The notes under the pieces: generated by a model
What the model saw: only the letters and a program-made list of their open reading frames with translations
Told to the model about the DNA's origin: nothing
The model's database searches: none
Assembly (NCBI RefSeq): GCF_024449095.1
Contig: NZ_CP024627.1
Span: 2,852,001-2,916,000, forward strand
DNA: 64,000 nucleotides
From: Vibrio coralliilyticus
GTDB taxonomy: Bacteria; Pseudomonadota; Gammaproteobacteria; Enterobacterales; Vibrionaceae
Reading direction: 5' to 3'
Position numbers and translations under genes: made by a program
Shown here: piece by piece, positions 1-7,121 of the stretch
Layout of the letters: every line of letters begins with the position of its first letter
How positions within the stretch are numbered: the first letter of the stretch is position 1

Positions 1-1
1 A

Positions 2-319
2 TATTCTCCTAGCCCTACCGTTGAACAGAAGCTCACTGGTCGAGGATATGAGGATGAGTTACTTAATCCCATTGAGGTTCTTATTCAGGTAAGTACTAAA
101 GCGACCGAAGCACCCTTAAATGAAAGCAACGTCAATGAGTGCCAATTGCTAAAAGAGCTAGTTTCCGGTGATGTACTGGTTAGTCACCAAACCAAGAACA
201 TTCCAGAATTACTACGTCAACTTAAAACGTGGCTACCTCATGCTGAAGAGCTCTCACCTGATTGGATACGTTACGTGTTGAGGCAAGAACTTCAAGCGTA
301 TCTGAACTCAACCAAGTAG
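2..319 (+). CDS. Unknown protein, 3' end only (truncated by window start)
   Basis: An open frame enters from the left edge and runs 105 codons to a TAG at 317-319, so only the C-terminal part is visible. It is polar and acidic, with no membrane segment or cysteine cluster; the end is helical-looking and rich in Leu, Gln and Trp. I do not recognise a family. It points towards the minus-strand genes that follow, so the two groups converge. It lies in what looks like an integrative element and is probably cargo. The open frame with plausible codon use supports a real gene; no overlapping minus frame looks better. Function unknown. Confidence 0.5.
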   Translation, partial: YSPSPTVEQKLTGRGYEDELLNPIEVLIQVSTKATEAPLNESNVNECQLLKELVSGDVLVSHQTKNIPELLRQLKTWLPHAEELSPDWIRYVLRQELQAYLNSTK

Positions 320-880
320 AAGGCATCGTACAGATTGAAGTGTGTCGTTGACCTCGGTGATGATTGTTTATCATGGGACACCGAAACCAAGACATAATGT
401 CGTTTCGATTTACTACTGTAGCCACCTCCCTCCATGAACAAGCCACTATACACCGATTTTTAAGCTTTCTATGGCGGCCATGGGTAACGTCGACATTACA
501 CACCAAAGACACGAAAAAGTGTTGACTGGATATGAGTTAGTTGAAAAACACCCATGTTTTCACTCCAATCTATAAACATAGAATTAAGGCGCTTGTCGCT
601 GTAATTAGAAACAGATGACTATGGAAAATCTCAGGGAAATTCGTTCTAAACTCCCTTATCCGTTACGCGCCATAGCTAAACCTGAACATTCGCTCCCATT
701 GCTTCGACATAGCAATGGGAGCCTTTAATAACAAAACACCAGTGTAAACCAAGCAAACTCGTTAAAATTGAAGTCTCCCTTCCTTTGTGTTTCCACCGTC
801 CATTGCAATCCAGCAACTTCATCCTCTCTGAATACCGACGGCAACGTTTAAGTAATCCGTTGTAGAACGTTACCCAAATG
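320..880. other. Gene-poor stretch with one strong hairpin
   Basis: No convincing gene is seen in this stretch. A perfect 12-bp inverted repeat at 692-703 and 711-722 (gctcccattgct / agcaatgggagc) with a 7-nt loop could end transcription on either strand, although the T tract is weak. A short plus frame around 450-580 has no clear start context and I leave it unassigned. The stem sequence resembles the terminator stem at 884-930. Confidence 0.45.
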
Positions 881-930
881 AAAAAGGCTTCCCATTACAC
901 CATGAGTTGCATGGAGCAATAGGAAGCCTT
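881..930 (-). terminator. Intrinsic terminator after the DUF2787 gene
   Basis: Arms aaggcttcccatt (884-896) and aataggaagcctt (918-930) pair with one mismatch and enclose a small inner hairpin (ccat/atgg). On the minus strand the stem is followed by a run of five T. It sits 75 nt beyond the stop of the minus-strand gene at 1005. Confidence 0.75.
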
Positions 931-1004
931 AGTTTCACTAGGAAGTGAGTCGAGTATTTTATGGTACATACATGGTGCTTTCTACTGGATTGGTTCGTGA
1001 TGAA

Positions 1005-1436
1005 CTAATCCACCGTGACTTTTATCTCATCGAACACGCCCATTTCGACGTAGCTGAGAAAGTTGGATTCCCACATCGAGTAGAACTCCATTACCTCACT
1101 ACTTGTTATCGGCAGTTCCGGAACATAGGAAAAACTCGCTGTTCCAGATGAGAAGTTAAAATCCACCTCTTTAACCAATTCAGGATAAAGGCCACCGCTA
1201 TACGCAAAGTCAGTGATGTAATCAAAGATCCACTGGTCGTAGAGGCGAACAAGCCTGATTTCAACAGGATGAAAACCACCGTTCTCAGAGCTATAGGTCG
1301 AATCTCGGAAGTGAATCACCACCGATTGGATCATGGGTGTCCATTTACCTGATTCGCTGATCACTCGGTTTAAAGTATCTTGAAGATCGACACTGACAGG
1401 CAGCAGTAATCGCTCAACGTCAAAAGTTAAGTTCAT
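1005..1436 (-). CDS. DUF2787 family protein
   Basis: A 143-residue soluble protein that I recognise as DUF2787. The core has FRDSTYSSENGGFHPVEIRL at about residues 43-62, then a YITDFAY stretch, and near the C-terminus MWESNFLSYVEMGVFDEI. These blocks are typical of the family, which is common in Vibrio and Shewanella and often found with integrases on mobile elements. No function is established for it. There is no signal peptide or membrane segment. It is the last gene of a minus-strand series that also holds the genes at 1538 and 2083, about 100 nt downstream of the former, and is followed by a terminator. Family call from memory of conserved blocks; function unknown. Confidence 0.7.
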   Translation of the reverse strand: MNLTFDVERLLLPVSVDLQDTLNRVISESGKWTPMIQSVVIHFRDSTYSSENGGFHPVEIRLVRLYDQWIFDYITDFAYSGGLYPELVKEVDFNFSSGTASFSYVPELPITSSEVMEFYSMWESNFLSYVEMGVFDEIKVTVD

Positions 1437-1537
1437 AATAAAATCTCGTTTAGTTTGTTAGGGATGAACTCTTGGGCAGTGCTCAGTATGAAAGCCAGAA
1501 TTGGCTTAGTGGGTAAGTATTGATGTGAGTTTCGAGG

Positions 1538-2038
1538 TTATTCAGGTTTAGTTTCATCACTCACTAGAGACAGAAGCTCATCTCGACGTTTCTCGTAGCC
1601 TGATGCTAGAACGTGGAGGAAGACTGATTTCTCCGACTGGATGATAAGACCAAGCCCCCTGCAACAAGCAGCCATAAAACCCGCGTTGTTCGCTGACTGT
1701 CCAGAAAATACACACTTCAGCACAGAACTCTTGAACGGTTTATCACCCTGCACATCTAGTACAGCGGTGATATCTTTAAGCGGGATCCATTCCTTGCTGT
1801 GTAGACCTCCACCTTCATTACCCGACATGCGGATATAGAGCTCGTTTTCTTCATCATGAATGGCGATTTCATAGAACACATGGTTCTCTGTTTTCGGTGA
1901 AAGCTTTTTAGCTTTGCCCTCGCGCACGATATTAGTGAAATGGTCTACTGGTTGATCGTCAGTGACCGTGACTTGTTCATTGCCTTCTACAACTTCTGGT
2001 AGAACGGCTGCTTGTTTATTGCTTGGTTTACGTGCCAT
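1538..2038 (-). CDS. Unknown protein of the integrative element
   Basis: A 166-residue protein with a polar N-terminal tail (about residues 1-45, MARKPSNKQAA...) and a compact mixed alpha/beta remainder. Around residues 70-80 is a GNEGGGLHSKEW segment, and near 115-130 a Cys-Cys pair in an alanine/glycine-rich helix (AACCRGLGL). There is no signal peptide or TM segment. An AGGAGG-like site precedes the start, which supports the ATG at 2038. I do not recognise the family. Its position between an integrase and a DUF2787 gene suggests element cargo, perhaps nucleic-acid associated given the basic N-terminus, but that is a guess. Confidence 0.6.
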   Translation of the reverse strand: MARKPSNKQAAVLPEVVEGNEQVTVTDDQPVDHFTNIVREGKAKKLSPKTENHVFYEIAIHDEENELYIRMSGNEGGGLHSKEWIPLKDITAVLDVQGDKPFKSSVLKCVFSGQSANNAGFMAACCRGLGLIIQSEKSVFLHVLASGYEKRRDELLSLVSDETKPE

Positions 2039-2082
2039 AGGACACCTCCTTTAAGATGGAATAATTCAGGTTTAGTTTGATT

Positions 2083-2466
2083 TTAAGATTCAGCTTGGTC
2101 AGCGAGCTTGGCGACAGGGAACGTTGGACTGTTCATAGGAGCACAGCAGTACACACCAGCGCCTTCCATGGTCACTATGGCGACTGCTAATAGCCAAGGA
2201 CAGTCAGGAGAGTTAAGAATTAGCACCCACTCGCTAAAGTTACTAAGGAACCTTAGAAAATGCTGAGCTTCCTCTGATTCTTCACTCAAGGTTTCATCGG
2301 TATCGACTTCCTCAATTAAGTACAAGGTTGTTCCGACGTCATCCCAGAACGCTTTCGTACTTTCTTCATCACCGAATGGCTCTATCAAGTGTTCGAGCAG
2401 TTTTGCTTTCACACCATCAGGCATTGGCAATGATTGAATATCTTCAAACTTGTTTATTGTTTTCAT
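2083..2466 (-). CDS. Unknown acidic small protein
   Basis: A 127-residue strongly acidic protein (clusters such as EEVDTDETLSEESEEAQ near residues 52-68). It has a hydrophobic C-terminal half containing WVLILNSPDCPWLLAVAIV (about 81-99), more like a buried beta/alpha core than a membrane helix. No motif identifies a family. The stop lies 45 nt before the 1538-2038 gene, so the two are probably co-transcribed. High acidity would fit an inhibitor or DNA-mimic style protein, but nothing in the sequence demonstrates this. Confidence 0.55.
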   Translation of the reverse strand: MKTINKFEDIQSLPMPDGVKAKLLEHLIEPFGDEESTKAFWDDVGTTLYLIEEVDTDETLSEESEEAQHFLRFLSNFSEWVLILNSPDCPWLLAVAIVTMEGAGVYCCAPMNSPTFPVAKLADQAES

Positions 2467-2490
2467 CGTGAATTTCCTTCTAATAATGAA

Positions 2491-2528
2491 AAAGCCCCTG
2501 TTTAGCTCATCGCTAAACAGGGGCTTTT
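2491..2528. terminator. Strong bidirectional terminator after the integrase
   Basis: A perfect 16-bp stem (aaagcccctgtttagc / gctaaacaggggcttt) with a 5-nt loop is flanked by A and T tracts on the two sides. It ends the minus-strand integrase transcript 20 nt after its stop and separates it from the gene starting at 2466. Confidence 0.9.
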
Positions 2529-2547
2529 CTAATGATTTTATTTAGAG

Positions 2548-3795
2548 TTACTCGTTAGATTTAAGTGATATATCACCACTGACCATATCCGATAAATGAG
2601 AGCCAACTTTACGCCTACGACCAACAGTATGCTTGGCATAATACTTACTCGTTATACCTATCTCGGAATGATTCAATTGTTTGGCTATATCATGTAGAGG
2701 GACACCATTTGCCGCTAAAAGTGTTCCGAGCGTATGGCGAGCTGAGTGCAGGGTTATGTTAGCTCTATCGCCTGGTATATCAGGCAGTCCCATCTTCTCC
2801 TTGATCACCTTCAATGCGTGCCTAGCTGGGCTGATAGGTTTACCCTTTCTACGTCCAGCAAAGATATAAGGGTTATTTGCCACCTTGGGTATCGATTTCA
2901 AAATAGACAGCATGTAATCACTTGCATAAACAATGTGGTCACGACCATTTTTTGTTCGACTTATATACAAGGTTTTCTGCTCCCAGTTTATCGATTCGTG
3001 CTTTAAGTACCTCAGTTCTCGATCTCTTAATCCAGTCAGAAAAAGCAAAGCAAGGAACGCTCCGGCATGCCTATCTGGGTAATCCAAAGCATGGCGAACA
3101 AAATCTTTCAACTGACTCTCGGAGAGATAACCAGTACGAATATTATCAAGCTTAGGCAAACTGACTTTATCAGCGACCAAAGGACAATCCATAAGACGGT
3201 ATGCGTGCTTATTTACCGACTTGAGAAGTGCCAATACCCTGCAAATACTGGCGGTTGCGTAAGGCTTACCTGTAGTTTTGCTAATCTTACCCTGCATCTC
3301 CATTTGCACTTTCACGATATGCGCAGCGGTCAGTTCATTTATCGGAACATGATAGATAGACTTTGCATGACGGAATCGTGCGACATCATCTTTCCATGTA
3401 CGACGTTGTTTTTGAAGAGGAAGATAGACCTCATTGAAAAACCGTTCAAGGGTCATAGAATTATCGACCTTTTCAGTATCACGCTCGATCTTCGGATCAA
3501 TACCTTCAAGAATTTGCTGACGATACTCTTTTGCCTTTTTACGCAGAGTAATTAAGTCAACGTCACTCGCTCGGCCAAGGCCGATGCTGGATTTTTTGCC
3601 AGTCACAGGACTGGTAAACCTAAATATGAACCTGACAGATCCCTTTCCCTTACCCACCAAACATCTAACGCCCACGGGCAAGCCGCTATCTTTCATAGCA
3701 GACAAGTTAACTTCGTAATCAGCAGATTTTGCAGTTTTAGGATTGGGTTTAAGGTTATTGAGGAAGGATACCGTTAGACGGGTTTTACTATTCAT
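2548..3795 (-). CDS. Tyrosine-type site-specific integrase
   Basis: A 415-residue phage/island integrase of the tyrosine recombinase family. The N-terminal part (about 1-90) looks like the arm-binding DUF4102-type domain, followed by a core-binding SAM-like domain (about 112-210). The catalytic residues are all present: Arg257 in TGLRDRE, Lys282 in RTKNG, His350-x-x-Arg353 in LHSARHT, His376 in QLNHSEIG and the nucleophile Tyr385 in TSKYYAKH. It is therefore probably active. It would integrate and excise the surrounding element, for which the tRNA-Leu gene at 5785 is the obvious candidate site. It is read away from that tRNA, with two cargo genes in between, which is less common than direct adjacency. 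A large palindrome abuts its start codon and may control it. Confidence 0.92.
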   Translation of the reverse strand: MNSKTRLTVSFLNNLKPNPKTAKSADYEVNLSAMKDSGLPVGVRCLVGKGKGSVRFIFRFTSPVTGKKSSIGLGRASDVDLITLRKKAKEYRQQILEGIDPKIERDTEKVDNSMTLERFFNEVYLPLQKQRRTWKDDVARFRHAKSIYHVPINELTAAHIVKVQMEMQGKISKTTGKPYATASICRVLALLKSVNKHAYRLMDCPLVADKVSLPKLDNIRTGYLSESQLKDFVRHALDYPDRHAGAFLALLFLTGLRDRELRYLKHESINWEQKTLYISRTKNGRDHIVYASDYMLSILKSIPKVANNPYIFAGRRKGKPISPARHALKVIKEKMGLPDIPGDRANITLHSARHTLGTLLAANGVPLHDIAKQLNHSEIGITSKYYAKHTVGRRRKVGSHLSDMVSGDISLKSNE

Positions 3796-3851
3796 AATCA
3801 GTACCTTACATAGTTACTAAGCTAGTAAATAATATATGTAAGATACTGATT
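3796..3851. repeat. Nested palindrome between integrase and Panacea gene
   Basis: Arms aatcagtaccttacata (3796-3812) and tatgtaagatactgatt (3835-3851) are inverted repeats matching at 16 of 17 positions. Between them lies a second inverted repeat, ttacta (3814-3819) / tagtaa (3823-3828). The outer arm touches the integrase start codon (3793-3795), and there is no T tract for termination. An operator for integrase control or a recombinase/excisionase site is more likely than a terminator. Confidence 0.7.
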
Positions 3852-3859
3852 TTATTTCA

Positions 3860-4321
3860 TTAACTTGCTTTGTACTGTTCAGCTAAGCCCACCAAATTAA
3901 GAGTGGAATAGCGTTCTCGGCTTCGTACTGGATAAGTAGAGTAAACAAAGTCTACAAACTCATTGAAGTACATACTTTTAGTCTTTTTAATAACAGCATC
4001 AAGTATGTCTTTCTCTCTATTGGAGAGCTCAATGTCTTCTTCATCTCCATGGAAGGAAATTACATACTTTGATGTTCCATACATTGTTTGTTCATGGTCT
4101 ATTCGAAAACCACGTCGACCTTGCGCCGCATCCACAACATCATCGACATACGGACCATAGTGGTTAAACAGCCACTCAATATCCGTCATTTGTTCACCTT
4201 CAGAAACCGATGAAAACCAGTCAGCAAGATAGACCAACTTGGTAAGTCTCGCTTTCGATAACTCTGATGGATGAGGATAATGAAGGCAAATGTAAGCAAT
4301 AATTTGTTGGATCTTATTCAT
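3860..4321 (-). CDS. Panacea (DUF4065, SocA-like) domain protein
   Basis: A 153-residue protein with the Panacea/DUF4065 signature: ARLTKLVYLADWF at about residues 23-35 and FNHYGPYVDDV at about 51-61 match the family pattern of KLlYfad followed by a GPv block. The family includes SocA, a ClpXP adaptor-antitoxin of Caulobacter, and PanA antitoxins that neutralise many unrelated toxins encoded next door. An in-frame ATG at 4333 is possible, but the ATG at 4321 has GGAGG at 4329-4325 and I choose it. The gene overlaps the upstream gene by 8 nt (stop at 4314-4316), indicating translational coupling. By family logic this is the antitoxin or regulator of the TM-GAF protein. That pairing is inferred. 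Confidence 0.8.
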   Translation of the reverse strand: MNKIQQIIAYICLHYPHPSELSKARLTKLVYLADWFSSVSEGEQMTDIEWLFNHYGPYVDDVVDAAQGRRGFRIDHEQTMYGTSKYVISFHGDEEDIELSNREKDILDAVIKKTKSMYFNEFVDFVYSTYPVRSRERYSTLNLVGLAEQYKAS

Positions 4322-5306
4322 CGCTACCTCCATTTAACAGCTCTAAAAAATCATCTTCTACTGATTGTACTTGATTCTCAGACTTTAAGTTAATTTCTTT
4401 ACTATATTTAAATCCGTCTCGCACAAATTTGGCAATCTGACTTTGGTGTTCTTCACAATAAGCCAGAATTTCCTTAACTTTTCCATCACCTTCCTTTGTC
4501 ACAAAGTCACCACTTTCACTCTCAAAAACGATGACTCCTATGTGAACCCCTGCATCAGATACAGCTTTAGCGACATACCTACAGCTTTTCATAGTCAAGG
4601 ACTCTAACTTGTCTAATTCATACCCATACTTTTTGTTCATGAAAGACTTATAAGCATCGAGATCGTCAGAAGAAGGGCATTCAACTTCTATGCACACATC
4701 GTGCTGCCATGCCTGACCAATAACACCTTGATTCAAAGGGAATTTCTGCCTATGCACTTTAGAAAAGTGGGGGTTTCTAGAGTGTCTAGCAAGCAAGAAA
4801 AACTCTTCATCATGTTCATAATAAATAGTTATCCTCTCTTTGCTATTCAAAGCTAAGTGCTTACAAACTCCCAGCAACCATGTCTCAACTAGGTCGGTAT
4901 GTAACTTGGAAAGCTCTGACTTGCTCTCCTGAAGTTGCTCTTGAGTCGTATTCAACGCTTTCCTTGTATCAACTAGAGTAACGTTTTCACTCTTCAAATC
5001 GATCATTTTCTTATTTTGAGCAGATTGATCTTTAAACGTACCTAGAGCACCGAAGAGGAATGACGCACTCCCAAAAACCAAACTAGTATTTGGATTCCAG
5101 AGAATAAGCGCAAAACAGTCCCACCAACCAGTAGTTTTCTCCCAATCAACGTTAAACTCATAACTTCCTGCATAAGCGCCACCGATCGTCAAAAACACGG
5201 TACCTATTGCAGCTAATACAATAAAGAACCCCTGATCAACCATACAACCTAGCTTATTGAACAATTTAGAGTTATCAGTAAACCCAAAATGTTTAAACAA
5301 GTTCAT
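4314..5306 (-). CDS. Two-TM, coiled-coil, GAF-like domain protein
   Basis: A 330-residue protein. Two hydrophobic segments (about 26-48 and 64-90) would anchor it in the inner membrane. A heptad-rich stretch (about 95-140) predicts a coiled coil, and residues of about 141-295 resemble a GAF sensory domain, with LNQGVIGQAW near 191-200 and VHIGVIVFES near 254-263. No kinase, cyclase or other output domain follows; the tail is acidic. It is the first gene of an operon with the Panacea protein. Its layout suggests a membrane effector gated by a ligand or redox signal sensed by the GAF part, held in check by its partner. It might instead be a simple sensor. GAF assignment from sequence feel, not from a search. 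Confidence 0.65.
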   Translation of the reverse strand: MNLFKHFGFTDNSKLFNKLGCMVDQGFFIVLAAIGTVFLTIGGAYAGSYEFNVDWEKTTGWWDCFALILWNPNTSLVFGSASFLFGALGTFKDQSAQNKKMIDLKSENVTLVDTRKALNTTQEQLQESKSELSKLHTDLVETWLLGVCKHLALNSKERITIYYEHDEEFFLLARHSRNPHFSKVHRQKFPLNQGVIGQAWQHDVCIEVECPSSDDLDAYKSFMNKKYGYELDKLESLTMKSCRYVAKAVSDAGVHIGVIVFESESGDFVTKEGDGKVKEILAYCEEHQSQIAKFVRDGFKYSKEINLKSENQVQSVEDDFLELLNGGSDE

Positions 5307-5743
5307 CTATCCACCGACAAGGTTACATCCACAATTGCATATGTTATTAGATCTTTCGTTGTTTTAGTAGGTAATTCATATCCCCAACGCATTTACTACA
5401 CACACCACAAAACCGCCTATCTCAAACCGACTTTTCTACTATCCATCAAAACGATCAGGAACCACATAACAGCCAAGCCAAAACTGCATAGCACCGTAAA
5501 ATCACCATGGTCGTACCATGGTTCTCTGACTCTACAGCCCTTGGTAATACTGACTTGTGAGATTACAGAAGTTTGCATTTGTTGGATTTACTAGGATTCC
5601 CTTGAGCACAGAATCGACATGTGATGAACCATAGATGCACCATGGACAAAATTTCAGGGTGGATAAAGATTGTCTATTGGGAGAGAAAAGTGTCGATAAC
5701 AAGAAAGAAAAACTGAGGTAAGGTTTTGATTGTGCCAGATACA
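5307..5743. promoter_or_regulatory. Upstream region of the GAF-Panacea operon; possible element boundary
   Basis: No believable gene is seen in these 437 bases. The stretch must contain the promoter of the minus-strand operon starting at 5306, and, if the element used tRNA-Leu as its target, the right attachment junction. It contains the paired ACCATGGT-type motifs described as the next feature. Confidence 0.5.
5504..5646. repeat. Two bipartite ACCATGGT-type palindromic motifs
   Basis: ACCATGGT is itself a palindrome. It occurs twice at 5504-5511 and 5515-5522, a spacing of 11 bp start to start. A degenerate pair, ACCATAGA at 5628-5635 and ACCATGGA at 5639-5646, has exactly the same 11-bp spacing. 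One helical turn between half sites fits a dimeric repressor binding one DNA face, or integrase arm-type sites. Confidence 0.55.
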
Positions 5744-5773
5744 ACAAAGCCCCGACTTTCGTCGAGGCTTTGT
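5744..5773 (-). terminator. Terminator after tRNA-Leu
   Basis: Arms acaaagccccgac (5744-5756) and gtcgaggctttgt (5761-5773) pair with one mismatch around a tttc/gaaa tetraloop, 11 nt beyond the tRNA 3' end on the minus strand. Confidence 0.8.
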
Positions 5774-5784
5774 CATATGAATTA

Positions 5785-5869
5785 TGGTACCGGTGGGCGG
5801 ACTTGAACCGCCACGCCCGAAGGCAACGGATTTTGAATCCGTCGTGTATACCAATTTCACCACACCGGC
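5785..5869 (-). tRNA. tRNA-Leu (anticodon CAA)
   Basis: An 85-nt class II tRNA read on the minus strand, with CCA encoded. The anticodon stem-loop has the loop TTCAAAA, giving anticodon CAA (reads UUG). The long variable arm (ttgccttcgggcgtgg region) and the acceptor arms gccggtg/caccggt are intact. The equivalent gene in E. coli, leuX, is a well-known island insertion site. An intact 3' end here is compatible with an element integrated downstream. Confidence 0.95.
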
Positions 5870-6058
5870 ATCTTTGGGTTGTTGCCCTTTGATGGTTGGC
5901 ATTATACGTAAGCAAAGTATTCGTGCAAGTGCAAAAGACTGAATTGATTGCCGTTTGCTGATAAAATCACCACAAATTATTAAGCTGTGCGCAAAGTCTC
6001 TTTTCAGACTAACGGTGAAGCTATATTCTGACGCCTTATTAAATTTGGGTAAGTTAAT

Positions 6059-6535
6059 ATGTCGACAACAGACACCCTGCCACCAGCAGGTCTAATGCGT
6101 CGCCTTGGCGCATTGTTTTACGATAGTTTAATCGTCATTGCGATTGAAATGATGGCAGCAGGCATTGTTATTGCCGTTTTACACGCCTTAGTCGCTATGG
6201 GCGCCTTTCATGTCGCTCCTTATACAGATGTAAGCGACTTTCTTACTAATCATCCGATATGGGGACCGACTTATACTCTCTACCTAGCGGTTGTCTGGAT
6301 TTATTTCTTTGTTTTCTTCTGGACTCGGGCAGGACAAACTCTTGGGATGAGAGCTTGGAAAATACAAGTTCGTAACGCCGATGGCAGCGCCATTTCTGTC
6401 ACGCAGGCTCTTATTCGCATTGCTACTTCAGGATTTGGTTTAGCCAATTTGACTGTCCCCATCGATCCGCAAAAACGTGGTTTTCATGACATTTGGGCTA
6501 AGACACAGGTTGTTGTTTTACCTAAAGTTCAATAA
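6059..6535 (+). CDS. RDD family membrane protein
   Basis: A 158-residue protein with the RDD family pattern: MRRLGALFYDSLIV near residues 13-26 holds the Arg and Asp that name the family, and GQTLGMRAWKIQV near 92-104 is the second hallmark. Three hydrophobic segments (about 22-50, 70-90 and a weaker one near 115-130) put it in the inner membrane. RDD proteins are widespread; some are proposed transporters or ion exchangers, but most have no known role. It stands alone, between tRNA-Leu and luxS, with its own terminator. Confidence 0.85.
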   Translation: MSTTDTLPPAGLMRRLGALFYDSLIVIAIEMMAAGIVIAVLHALVAMGAFHVAPYTDVSDFLTNHPIWGPTYTLYLAVVWIYFFVFFWTRAGQTLGMRAWKIQVRNADGSAISVTQALIRIATSGFGLANLTVPIDPQKRGFHDIWAKTQVVVLPKVQ

Positions 6536-6565
6536 AGAAGAGGAAGGCAGCCGCCTTCCTCTTCT
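6536..6565. terminator. Bidirectional terminator between RDD gene and luxS
   Basis: A perfect 13-bp stem agaagaggaaggc / gccttcctcttct with loop agcc. The T tract is poor. It ends both converging genes. Confidence 0.75.
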
Positions 6566-6580
6566 ATTCCAATGTAACGA

Positions 6581-7099
6581 CTAGTCTACTTTCAACTCTT
6601 TTAGCATCGACTCTGGTAGTGCCAACTCATCGTTCTTATTAACTTTAATTCCCGCATCGATAATTGTCTGCGCAATTTGCTTTGCTTCCTCTAGAGAGTG
6701 CATCGCTGCTGTACCACATTGGTATTCGTTCAGCTCGGGGATTTTGTTCTGACTTTCGACCTTGAGCACGTCTTGCATAGCGGATAACCACGACTGAGCT
6801 ACCTGATCTTCTGAAGGTGTACCAATCAGACTCATATAAAACCCTGTACGGCAACCCATAGGGGAAATATCGATAATCTCAACATTATTACCATTCAGGT
6901 GGTTACGCATAAAGCCCGCATATAAATGCTCAAGCGTATGAATGCCTTTCTCCGAAAGTATGTCTTTGTTAGGCGCGGTAAAGCGTAAATCAAACACTGT
7001 TATGGTATCCCCTTTCGGAGTGGTCATCGTCTTCGCTACACGCACCGCTGGTGCATTCATACGAGTGTGATCCACAGTAAAGCTATCTAATAATGGCAT
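6581..7099 (-). CDS. luxS: S-ribosylhomocysteine lyase LuxS (AI-2 synthase)
   Basis: A 172-residue LuxS, the normal length. It splits S-ribosylhomocysteine into homocysteine and DPD, the precursor of autoinducer-2, closing the activated methyl cycle and making the quorum-sensing signal. The metal ligands His54 and His58 (HTLEH) and Cys128 ([10 protein letters not shown]) are present, as is the catalytic Cys83 (MGCRTGFY). The frame remains open 39 codons upstream to 7216, but that part overlaps the preceding lipoprotein gene. [14 protein letters not shown] is the conserved N-terminus and an AAGGAGAAGGA-type ribosome site precedes 7099. It is the third gene of a gshA-lipoprotein-luxS series, 22 nt after the lipoprotein gene. 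Confidence 0.98.
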   Translation of the reverse strand: MPLLDSFTVDHTRMNAPAVRVAKTMTTPKGDTITVFDLRFTAPNKDILSEKGIHTLEHLYAGFMRNHLNGNNVEIIDISPMGCRTGFYMSLIGTPSEDQVAQSWLSAMQDVLKVESQNKIPELNEYQCGTAAMHSLEEAKQIAQTIIDAGIKVNKNDELALPESMLKELKVD

Positions 7100-7121
7100 T
7101 GTCCTTCTCCTTCGCCCCGGG

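Noticed and set aside
222..512. Minus-strand ORF of 96 codons
   Set aside because: It overlaps the plus-strand gene end at 319, has unlikely composition (many His, Arg, Cys and Asn) and no ribosome site.
945..1151. Plus-strand ORF of 68 codons
   Set aside because: It lies opposite the DUF2787 gene, whose family match is much better.
5289..5594. Plus-strand ORF of 101 codons opposite the GAF gene start
   Set aside because: It has no ribosome site, no recognisable sequence, and overlaps the GAF gene start and promoter region.
5532..5915. Minus-strand ORFs of 127 and 82 codons across tRNA-Leu
   Set aside because: They run straight through a complete tRNA gene and its terminator; open frame by chance.
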